A stretch of 15,666 bases of DNA from Bdellovibrionales bacterium (lineage in GTDB: Bacteria; Bdellovibrionota; Bdellovibrionia; Bdellovibrionales; UBA1609): contig JANQSX010000148.1 of assembly GCA_028279085.1 (NCBI GenBank), positions 1-15,666 of the forward strand. Direction: 5' to 3'. This document shows, one piece after another, positions 6,830 through 13,741 of the stretch (its first letter is position 1; the number at the start of each line of letters is the position of its first letter). Under the pieces are notes generated by a model. That model did not search any database. It had not been told where the DNA came from and was given only the letters and a program-made list of their open reading frames with translations. The translations under genes were made by a program, and so were the position numbers.

Positions 6830-8299
6830 ATGCAGACAAATACATTAGGTTCTCTTTTTAAAAATTATCAATTAAAAACAGATACTTATGACGAGATGTT
6901 TTCTGCACCGGCACAATCAAGGTCTTTCACTGAAACTTTTTTTCAGGAGTTCAACGATATTCCCGAAGATGTTTTTAAAAATCTCCAAGCCAACACATCC
7001 CAGTTTTTTCTGCATCATGGAATCACTTTTAATATTTACGATGAAAAACAAAAATCAGAGCGCCTTTTTCCGATAGACTGCATTCCCAGACTGATGAGTT
7101 ATGAAGATTGGGACTTTATCAAAAAGGGGCTGGAGCAAAGAATCCAGGCCATTAATCTTTTCTTGTGGGATATTTATCATAAAGAGCAGATTTTAAAAGA
7201 CAATGTTGTTCCCAAGGACCTTATTTACAGTTGTAAAAATTTTCGCTTACAGATGAAAAAGGTACCCGTTCCCGAGGATGTTTATGTTTCCCTGTGTGGC
7301 ACGGACCTGGTTCGCACAAAAGAAGGTTTTTTTGTTTTAGAGGACAACCTGCGAGTACCTTCAGGAAGCTCTTATATGCTGACCTGCCGACAAGCGATGA
7401 TAAAAAACTTTCTCTCTGTTTTTAGAAAATGCAACATTCAGCCTATTGAGTCCTACTGTCTGGAACTTTTGAAAACTTTATTTTATCTGAGTGCGAAGAA
7501 AGAAGAAGCTCAAGTTGTGCTCCTGACTCCAGGGCCTTATAATTCCGCTTATTTTGAACATGTTTTTTTAGCTTCTCAAATGGGCGTGGAGCTTGTTCAA
7601 GGTCAGGATCTCCAGGTTCATAATAACACTGTATATATGAAAACCACACAAGGGTTGAAAAAAGTGGATGTGATTTACAGTAGAATAAATGACGATTTTT
7701 TGGACCCCTTAAGTTTTCGGCCTGATTCCTATTTAGGTGTGCCAGGTCTTTTTTCAGCCTACCAGTCTGGTTCTGTAGTGCTGTCCAATGCTCCGGGAAC
7801 AGGAGTGGCTGATGACAAAGCGGTTTATTCATATATTCCTGAAATTATCCGTTATTACCTGGAACAGGATCCTATTTTATCCAATGTGAAAACTTATCTT
7901 TGTCGAAGACCAAAAGAACTAAAACACACCCTAAAGAACTTAGAAAACCTGGTTGTTAAGACTGTTGGGGGAGCGGGAGGCGATGGAATGTTCATCGGAC
8001 CAATGGCTTCAAAAAAAGAAACTGAAGAATTTGCCTTAAAACTTCAATCTGATCCTGAAAACTATGTATCCCAACCTGTTTTACCTTTATCCACCTCCCC
8101 TTGCTTTGTAGGTGATACAGTAGAACCCCGTCATGTGGATTTTCGCCCTTTTGTTTTATACAGTGATAAAATGAGTCTGGTGCCTGGAGGACTTTGTCGT
8201 GTAGCCCTGAAAAAAAATAGTCTGGTTGTTAATTCCAGCCAAGGAGGGGGAGCTAAGGATATCTGGGTTATAGATAACAAAAAAAGAGAGGTTTCATGA
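6830..8299 (+). CDS. Circularly permuted ATP-grasp family protein
   Basis: Predicted ATP-dependent carboxylate-amine/thiol ligase of the circularly permuted ATP-grasp class (DUF404/DUF407), 489 residues, cytoplasmic. Signature blocks are all present: EDNLRVPSGSSYML (171-184), YSRINDDFLDP (283-293), GVPGL (303-307), NAPGTGVADDKAVY (320-333), VVKTVGGAGGDGM (375-387), HVDFRPFVL (435-443) and NSSQGGGAKDIWV (468-480). Family members are predicted to form peptide or amide bonds on an unidentified substrate. The stop codon overlaps the next start by 4 bases, a mark of translational coupling with the alpha-E gene; a transglutaminase-like gene follows. The upstream ribosome site is weak. The proteasome-like Anbu gene that accompanies this set in some bacteria is not in the window. 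Confidence 0.92.
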   Translation: MQTNTLGSLFKNYQLKTDTYDEMFSAPAQSRSFTETFFQEFNDIPEDVFKNLQANTSQFFLHHGITFNIYDEKQKSERLFPIDCIPRLMSYEDWDFIKKGLEQRIQAINLFLWDIYHKEQILKDNVVPKDLIYSCKNFRLQMKKVPVPEDVYVSLCGTDLVRTKEGFFVLEDNLRVPSGSSYMLTCRQAMIKNFLSVFRKCNIQPIESYCLELLKTLFYLSAKKEEAQVVLLTPGPYNSAYFEHVFLASQMGVELVQGQDLQVHNNTVYMKTTQGLKKVDVIYSRINDDFLDPLSFRPDSYLGVPGLFSAYQSGSVVLSNAPGTGVADDKAVYSYIPEIIRYYLEQDPILSNVKTYLCRRPKELKHTLKNLENLVVKTVGGAGGDGMFIGPMASKKETEEFALKLQSDPENYVSQPVLPLSTSPCFVGDTVEPRHVDFRPFVLYSDKMSLVPGGLCRVALKKNSLVVNSSQGGGAKDIWVIDNKKREVS

Positions 8300-9249
8300 T
8301 TTCAAGAGTAGCCAGCAATCTTTATTGGATGACTCGTTATCTTGAGAGGGCAAAGTTTATCTCTCAACTTCTTAATGTGCAGGTTAATCATTTGTCGGAA
8401 GATTCCCCTCAAACGCTTTCCATTGGGTGGTATTGGATTTTTAAAAGCTTTGATATCTCTCCACCAGGAGGAGAACTGTTAGGCAATAGTCCGCAGGATT
8501 CAGATGATTTCTGCTTAGCTGATGCTTATACTTTGGTGGATCACCTCACTTTTGAAAAAGAACAGCCCCTCTCTGTCTTAAGCTGTCTTCAAATAGCTAG
8601 AGAAAACGCGAGACAATCCCGTGAACAGATCAGTAATTCAATGTGGTCTCAACTTAATCGCACCTATCTGCAACTGGAAGCTTCAAAAATGCCGGACATC
8701 TGGCCTCATAAAATGTCGGATTTTTATAGTGATACTATAAGTTCCATCTATCTTTTTTACGGTTTATCTGACAATACTCTCTATAAGGGAGAAGGTTTTG
8801 ATTTTCTACAGTTGGGTCGTTTTCTGGAACGACTGCAGCAAACAGCTTCTCTTTTGGAAACCCATGTAAAATTTATTATGGGTTGGAAGGAAGGAGAAAA
8901 AGAATTAATCAGTTTATTGCTTTATTGTGATGCTTTTGATTTTTATCGTCAGATATACACTTTGGATATGAAATTATCCAATGTAATACAGATGCTTTTA
9001 AGTCATCCCGAAGTGCCTTGTTCTCTTTGTTTTTCTGTGAATCAAATAGAAAACACTCTAAAAAGAATTGATCCAAAGAGCAGTTCCTATCCTTTCAATA
9101 CAGTTTATAAATCAGTACAGTCCTTGAAGACAGCCATAACCTACAAACCTATAGAAGGTACTTTAGCGGAGTTTTTGGAAAATATAAAAACGCAGTCTCA
9201 GAAAATACATGAAGATATAGTTAACTCTTACTTTCAACATTCTATGTAA
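8296..9249 (+). CDS. Alpha-E domain protein (DUF403)
   Basis: All-helical protein of 317 residues belonging to the alpha-E family, known only from its genomic partnership with circularly permuted ATP-grasp enzymes and transglutaminase-like proteins. It opens with the canonical MISRVASNLYWMTRYLERAK (1-20), and the second signature ARENARQSREQISNSMW is at 101-117. No catalytic residues are established for the family; a scaffold or substrate-presenting role in the ligase system has been proposed. Length is normal for the family. The start overlaps the ATP-grasp stop (ATGA arrangement), so expression is coupled. There is no signal peptide, so it acts in the cytoplasm. Confidence 0.93.
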   Translation: MISRVASNLYWMTRYLERAKFISQLLNVQVNHLSEDSPQTLSIGWYWIFKSFDISPPGGELLGNSPQDSDDFCLADAYTLVDHLTFEKEQPLSVLSCLQIARENARQSREQISNSMWSQLNRTYLQLEASKMPDIWPHKMSDFYSDTISSIYLFYGLSDNTLYKGEGFDFLQLGRFLERLQQTASLLETHVKFIMGWKEGEKELISLLLYCDAFDFYRQIYTLDMKLSNVIQMLLSHPEVPCSLCFSVNQIENTLKRIDPKSSSYPFNTVYKSVQSLKTAITYKPIEGTLAEFLENIKTQSQKIHEDIVNSYFQHSM

Positions 9250-9288
9250 AAAAGTGAACTAAAAAAAGCTTAATTACCCTGGCCTGAT

Positions 9289-10149
9289 ATGAAAAAAAAA
9301 GCTACCTACAATGTTCACCATGATACACATTTTTCTTATTCCGAGCCTGTGTCTGAAAACATTATGATTTTAGCTGTTGAGCCGCTGGAAAATGAGTATC
9401 AGCAAAAAAAGTCCTTCAAATTACAAGTCAGCAACTCACCCCCTGTATTTCAATACAGGGATTGTTTTGAAAATAAAAGACATTACTTTAATATACCAAA
9501 AAGAATTAAAGAACTGAGTATTACATCCCTATCTACATTATATGTCAGTGAAAAAGAGCCGCCTCTTCCAAATAAAATTCACTGGGAAGCCTTGGTTCAG
9601 TTGAAGGAAAAAGGCACACATTGGCATTGGTTCCAGCCTAGTTTTTTTGCCCGCTCCTCCTCCACATTAGCTTCCTTTATTGAAAACCACAAAATAAAAA
9701 AACTCTCTGATCCTCTAGCCAGTCTTATAAAATTAAATCAACAATTATTTTCCTTATTCACTTATAAAACCAATACCACTCATGTGCACTCCCCTATAGA
9801 GGATATACTGCAGACAAGGTGTGGAGTGTGCCAGGACTACACTCATGTTATGATTACTATTGCTCGTTTATGGGGCATCCCGACCCGCTATGTTTCAGGA
9901 TATTTTTATCAAGCGGATAAAGTAAATCAACATCTTCCCAATGAAACTCATGCCTGGTTGGAATGTTTTTTACCCCCTTTTGGTTGGTTGGGCTTTGATC
10001 CTACGAATAATCAATTAACAAATAGGTCTCATATTCGAGTGGCCGTCGGGCGGGATTATGCAGATGTGCCTCCTACAAAAGGTTTTTTTAAGGGAATAGC
10101 AACATCAAAACTAAAGGTTTTTGTAAATGTGGACAAAATATCAGGATAA
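9289..10149 (+). CDS. Transglutaminase-like cysteine protease/peptidase
   Basis: Third gene of the ATP-grasp/alpha-E set, 286 residues. The N-terminal ~100 residues match the bacterial transglutaminase-like N-terminal region (YNVHHDTHFSYSEPVSENIM at 7-26). The papain-like transglutaminase core follows, with the catalytic triad C181 in TRCGVCQDYTH, H221 in ETHAWLE and D237 in GFDPTNN. Bacterial members usually hydrolyse peptide/amide bonds rather than crosslink, so it may cleave the bond made by the ATP-grasp enzyme. No signal peptide is visible. The start lacks a good Shine-Dalgarno, but the domain needs these N-terminal residues. It lies 39 bp after the alpha-E gene. Its end overlaps the convergent RsbW-like gene by 9 bp, so no terminator fits between them. 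Confidence 0.93.
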   Translation: MKKKATYNVHHDTHFSYSEPVSENIMILAVEPLENEYQQKKSFKLQVSNSPPVFQYRDCFENKRHYFNIPKRIKELSITSLSTLYVSEKEPPLPNKIHWEALVQLKEKGTHWHWFQPSFFARSSSTLASFIENHKIKKLSDPLASLIKLNQQLFSLFTYKTNTTHVHSPIEDILQTRCGVCQDYTHVMITIARLWGIPTRYVSGYFYQADKVNQHLPNETHAWLECFLPPFGWLGFDPTNNQLTNRSHIRVAVGRDYADVPPTKGFFKGIATSKLKVFVNVDKISG

Positions 10150-10563
10150 GACCTTTGTTAAAGTGAGTTGATTAAAACCTTTTTGATGTTTATAAGACGC
10201 TTTATCCATAAATGTTCTGGCAAGAGGAATGCCCATTCCTCCTATAGGTCTGTCTTTCAAAGGGATATCTATATTCTTTACTTCCACTTCCAATGGATTA
10301 AAGGGTTTGCCGTCATCTATAAGAAGAAAGGTCATATTTTTTTTATTAACATGAATTGTTAATTTAATATCATGGCTTTTATTATCATCGTAGCTATATG
10401 ATATAATATTCACAATAAGTTCTTCCAGAGACAAGCGAATTTGTAGCACAATATCTTTTGATATTTTATGATGCTCTCCTATAGTATTTAGGAATTCCGT
10501 TAATTCATCTATGGCATTAGAATTATTTTTAAATATATGGATATAAGTTTTTTGTGTCATCAT
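10141..10563 (-). CDS. rsbW: RsbW-like anti-sigma factor, serine-protein kinase (HATPase)
   Basis: Predicted cytoplasmic ATP-binding switch kinase, 140 residues. It has the GHKL fold of the HATPase_c_2 group: N-box LEELIVNIISYSY (46-58, with E48 and N52), G1 box DDGKPFNP (83-90) and G2-type loop PIGGMGIPLAR (106-116). In the known module it binds and inhibits a target (classically a sigma factor) and phosphorylates the STAS antagonist. That antagonist and the matching phosphatase are encoded just upstream on the same strand, in the order STAS, phosphatase, kinase, with a 37-bp gap to the phosphatase. Two adjacent ATGs (10563 and 10560) can both serve as start; the ribosome site is poor. The target is not in the window, so whether this controls a sigma factor is inference. 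Confidence 0.92.
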   Translation of the reverse strand: MMTQKTYIHIFKNNSNAIDELTEFLNTIGEHHKISKDIVLQIRLSLEELIVNIISYSYDDNKSHDIKLTIHVNKKNMTFLLIDDGKPFNPLEVEVKNIDIPLKDRPIGGMGIPLARTFMDKASYKHQKGFNQLTLTKVLS

Positions 10564-10600
10564 TTTTATCTTTCATTATTTTTCAATTGAGGATCACTGG

Positions 10601-13291
10601 TTATCCAATACCATGATATTTTAATGCTAAAAGAGTAATATCATCATGTTGTATCATCCCTTTGGAAAAGGAGGATACTTTATTTAAAACAAAATGAGAA
10701 AAATTCTCAATGTTGTCTGTGGAAGTGCTTTTCAATAATTCTAAAAGCCGTTCCTCTCCAAAAAGACTTTTATCCATGTTAAAAGCTTCCGTAATACCAT
10801 CTGTATAGAGAAACAGCACATCCCCTTTCTTCAATTTTACAGTATCTTGATAGTAAGTATTATTTGAAATAACTCCCACTGCCGGACCGTGAGTTTGTGT
10901 TAATGTTGTAATATTTCCCTCCCTTCTTTTTATATAAGGAAAATTGTGACCGGCATTTGTAAAAGACACCTCACCGGTTTTCAGATCTAAAATGCAAACA
11001 ACCAAGGTGACAAACATACAGGAAGGATTATCTTTAGCTATTTCTTTATTAACATTGGAAACGATATCATTTGGGTTGTGATTATGTTGTAAGTTAGATT
11101 TTATCAGAGTTTTTGTAATGGCCATAAATAAGGCGGAAGGGACTCCCTTTCCTGATACATCCCCTATACCGAAATACAGTTTATTTTTATCAACCATTGA
11201 AAAATCATAATAGTCTCCTCCTATTTCCTGAGCCGGTTTAACATGAGCAAATAAAGATAATTCTTTTCGGGAAGGAAACTTTACCGGTAGCATGCTCATT
11301 TGTATTTTATATCCAACATCTAATTCCTCTTTCATACGATCACTGTGCTTTTTAATAATGGTATAAGCACTTTGTAATTCATTATTAATAGAGGTAGTTT
11401 TGATACGACTCCAAATGAAGAAGCCGGTAAGAAGATAAATGAGTATAAGAGTCAGTGAGATACCAAAAAAAGTTTGTTTTTTGTAGCTTGTTAAACTGGA
11501 AAAGGCTTCTGTGAAGTCCATTTCTGTTGTAACACCGAATTGATACAATTCATTCCACACCCAGGCTCCCACTACGGGAATACCCCGATAATCTTTATAA
11601 GGTTTCAAGGAAATACCATTGATGCCTTGTGTAGCTTGCCTGGCCATTAAAGTTAAAGGCTGATTTTCATGAGTTTTTGTTACAGAGTCTTTAAAAAGTT
11701 TTTCCACAGGAAGGCGCACTTCCAAATACTCTCCTTCCTTTGGAAACAAACCCATTTTTTTTAGTTGATAATTAAATCGGCTTTCACTTAACATTTGCCC
11801 TAAATGATTAAAGGCATAACTTTCTCCTGTTTCCCCAATTAAACCTCTGTGAAGAATCTCTGAGAATTTCTTTTGAGTTTTTAGTTCCACGATAAGAAAT
11901 CCTGTATTTTTTTTCTGGCTATCAAATAAACCCGTTCCAACCAGTAAGGATTTAAAGAAGATATTTTTTTCCTTTTGGTCTTTTGATTTATAGGGCATAA
12001 GAATGGCTCTGTGCTTTGGGGGCTGCTTTATTTGTTTCATAAAATATTCCGGAATCTCTTTTTGTAAATGAGTATCTACCCATTGAGAAGAAATGCTTGA
12101 TACCACTGTTCCGTTAGAATTTAAAATAAAGAAATTTTCATATCCCTTTTCCAAAATAAAAGGTTTTAGAATTTTTAAAGAATGGGAACGTACTAAATTA
12201 TATTTTTTTGCTGTTAAAAAATCCGGTATTTTTTCGTTACTCAAAATCTCTTTAATGGATTTTACTTCATCTTCAAGGTTTTCAAAAAAATCCATAAGGG
12301 ATTTATAAGTGCCATTAAGAATACTTTCCATTTCATATTTAGTATTTTTATAAAATTGCCCTTTTGTTTCTTCTAAAAACCACCATGCGGAACTGCAAAT
12401 TAAAACGCTGGCTAAGGTGGCTGTTCCCAATGGAGTCAAGGCAACGGAAAAAAAATGTATTTTGCCTTTCTTTTTTATGAGATCGGATTTTTTTGATTGT
12501 TTAAATTGATTATAAGTAAAGAGCACTGATAGAAAAATGAGAAAAACAGAAGAAATTAGAATAACCATCAAAGTTAATTTTAATCTTCGTCCTCTTGTAT
12601 GATAGAGATTTAATTGCTCCTGTGTTCTTTTTGAAATTTTTTTAAAAAACTCATAAATCGGATCCATAATTTCCGCTTTAGCTCTATGGTATTCTTCACT
12701 ATGCATTAAGTTTCTTGCCAACTTAAAATCAGGTTTTCCTTTAATAATGTAATTGCCATTTTCATCAGGATATAAACCCACTATGGCGTTCATAGCTCGG
12801 TTTTCAATATGAATGAGAGTATCAGAATTAAATTTTGATTTTCTTAATAGAGCGGCTTCAGCTTCTGTTAAATTTAAATCAGCAATCAGGGCATTCAAAG
12901 AAACAGCTTTCTTATATAACTCCTCTTTTAAAATATGTGTCTGACTACTTAACTGAGCTTCGGGATCGAAACCCGTAGCCATAACGAAATGCCAATAGAA
13001 ATTGTCATAATTGTCAGGACGGGGTATGGATCCATTTCGAATATCAATAATCTGATTAAAGTATTTTCTATACCTTGGCTCTCCCGTGACGGTATAATTT
13101 CGAGCCATTGCTGTTAAATTGTCAGAACTTTGGCGTACGGAATCTGCCAGGAAAAGAGCCTTAGCCCTTAATTGCTCTGACTGTATCACCTGATCTTCTG
13201 TCTTTAAAATAAAAAACAATAAAATAAAAGAGGTCAATGCGGCAATTAACAGAAGGGAAAAAATGATATATAAAGTGTTTTTTATAGACAT
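10601..13291 (-). CDS. Membrane-bound SpoIIE/RsbU-type protein phosphatase with two sensor regions
   Basis: Predicted PP2C-type phosphatase, 896 residues, that should dephosphorylate the STAS protein encoded just upstream. Membrane segments lie near 8-29, 238-259, 283-305 and 607-627. They bracket two extracytoplasmic regions: 30-237 (helical, MARNYTVTGEPRYRKYF at 62-78) and 306-606, which looks like a Cache-type ligand-binding domain (GLIGETGESYAF at 483-494, VVGAWVWNELYQFGVTTEMD at 573-592). A linker helix (about 628-665) leads to the phosphatase domain at about 675-892, with metal-site motifs GGDYYDF (D693), GDVSGKGVPSA (D711), NAGHNFP, YTDGITEA (D831) and DDITLL (D883/D884). All key acidic residues are kept. 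The start is only 3 bp after the STAS stop, without a clear ribosome site, so translation is probably coupled. Confidence 0.93.
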   Translation of the reverse strand: MSIKNTLYIIFSLLLIAALTSFILLFFILKTEDQVIQSEQLRAKALFLADSVRQSSDNLTAMARNYTVTGEPRYRKYFNQIIDIRNGSIPRPDNYDNFYWHFVMATGFDPEAQLSSQTHILKEELYKKAVSLNALIADLNLTEAEAALLRKSKFNSDTLIHIENRAMNAIVGLYPDENGNYIIKGKPDFKLARNLMHSEEYHRAKAEIMDPIYEFFKKISKRTQEQLNLYHTRGRRLKLTLMVILISSVFLIFLSVLFTYNQFKQSKKSDLIKKKGKIHFFSVALTPLGTATLASVLICSSAWWFLEETKGQFYKNTKYEMESILNGTYKSLMDFFENLEDEVKSIKEILSNEKIPDFLTAKKYNLVRSHSLKILKPFILEKGYENFFILNSNGTVVSSISSQWVDTHLQKEIPEYFMKQIKQPPKHRAILMPYKSKDQKEKNIFFKSLLVGTGLFDSQKKNTGFLIVELKTQKKFSEILHRGLIGETGESYAFNHLGQMLSESRFNYQLKKMGLFPKEGEYLEVRLPVEKLFKDSVTKTHENQPLTLMARQATQGINGISLKPYKDYRGIPVVGAWVWNELYQFGVTTEMDFTEAFSSLTSYKKQTFFGISLTLILIYLLTGFFIWSRIKTTSINNELQSAYTIIKKHSDRMKEELDVGYKIQMSMLPVKFPSRKELSLFAHVKPAQEIGGDYYDFSMVDKNKLYFGIGDVSGKGVPSALFMAITKTLIKSNLQHNHNPNDIVSNVNKEIAKDNPSCMFVTLVVCILDLKTGEVSFTNAGHNFPYIKRREGNITTLTQTHGPAVGVISNNTYYQDTVKLKKGDVLFLYTDGITEAFNMDKSLFGEERLLELLKSTSTDNIENFSHFVLNKVSSFSKGMIQHDDITLLALKYHGIG

Positions 13292-13294
13292 TAT

Positions 13295-13651
13295 TTATTT
13301 TAAAAGAAATTCAAAAGCTTTGGCCCTGTCTGTTTGAATATTGAAAATTCTATCAAAGCCTGACACTTTAAAAACAGAGGAAACGAATTGATTCAATCCG
13401 CAAAGAACAAGGTTTTTACCCTCTGCTGAAACATCCTTTCCAAATTTCAGTAGAACACGAAGACCGGCGCTGGAAATGTAAGCGACCTGAGATAAATCAA
13501 TAAGAATATTTTTTTTCTGTTCTTTTAGAGCTGCATCCATTTTTTCCTGAAAAAGGGATGTGACCGAATAGCTGATTTCCCCTGCGACCTCTATAAGATG
13601 GCACTCTTGTTCTTCTGAAAAATCTATTTTTAATGGGGCTTCTTCTTTCAT
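13295..13651 (-). CDS. rsbV: RsbV-like STAS anti-anti-sigma factor
   Basis: Small cytoplasmic STAS-domain protein (118 residues, the usual size) that acts as the phosphorylatable antagonist in a partner switch. The motif DLSQVAYISSAGLRVLL (52-68) aligns with the RsbV/SpoIIAA phosphorylation loop; S61 corresponds to the serine phosphorylated in RsbV. The usual acidic residue just before it is replaced by S60, which is common in Gram-negative relatives. It is first in the set, 3 bp from the phosphatase gene, with the HATPase kinase last. A good promoter candidate (TTGACT, 18 bp, TACAAT) sits so close that the mRNA leader would be only a few nucleotides, and the only Shine-Dalgarno-like sequence is AAGAAG close to the ATG. 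Confidence 0.94.
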   Translation of the reverse strand: MKEEAPLKIDFSEEQECHLIEVAGEISYSVTSLFQEKMDAALKEQKKNILIDLSQVAYISSAGLRVLLKFGKDVSAEGKNLVLCGLNQFVSSVFKVSGFDRIFNIQTDRAKAFEFLLK

Positions 13652-13662
13652 AGCTTCTTATA

Positions 13663-13692
13663 ATTGTAATTTTAATAAGAATCTTCAGTCAA
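13663..13692 (-). promoter_or_regulatory. Promoter of the rsbV-phosphatase-rsbW set
   Basis: On the minus strand TTGACT (13687-13692) and TACAAT (13663-13668) each match 5 of 6 consensus bases, with an 18-bp spacer. The -10 box ends 11 bases before the ATG at 13651, so the predicted transcript would be nearly leaderless. Confidence 0.55.
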
Positions 13693-13705
13693 GTATATAT
13701 ATTTA

Positions 13706-13741
13706 TGAAAAAACACTTCTAATGAGGAGCGGAAGCTAGCC
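13706..13741 (-). terminator. Weak possible terminator of the alpha-CTD-repeat gene
   Basis: Reading the minus strand, GCTTC and GAAGT can pair across the stop codon (5 bp, one G-U, about 12-nt loop) and are followed by GTTTTTTC. The stem is too short to be confident, so read-through into the rsbV set is possible. Confidence 0.25.

Noticed and set aside
7443..7832. 129-codon ORF antisense to the ATP-grasp gene
   Set aside because: It lies wholly inside a well-supported gene, with no ribosome site or recognisable motif.
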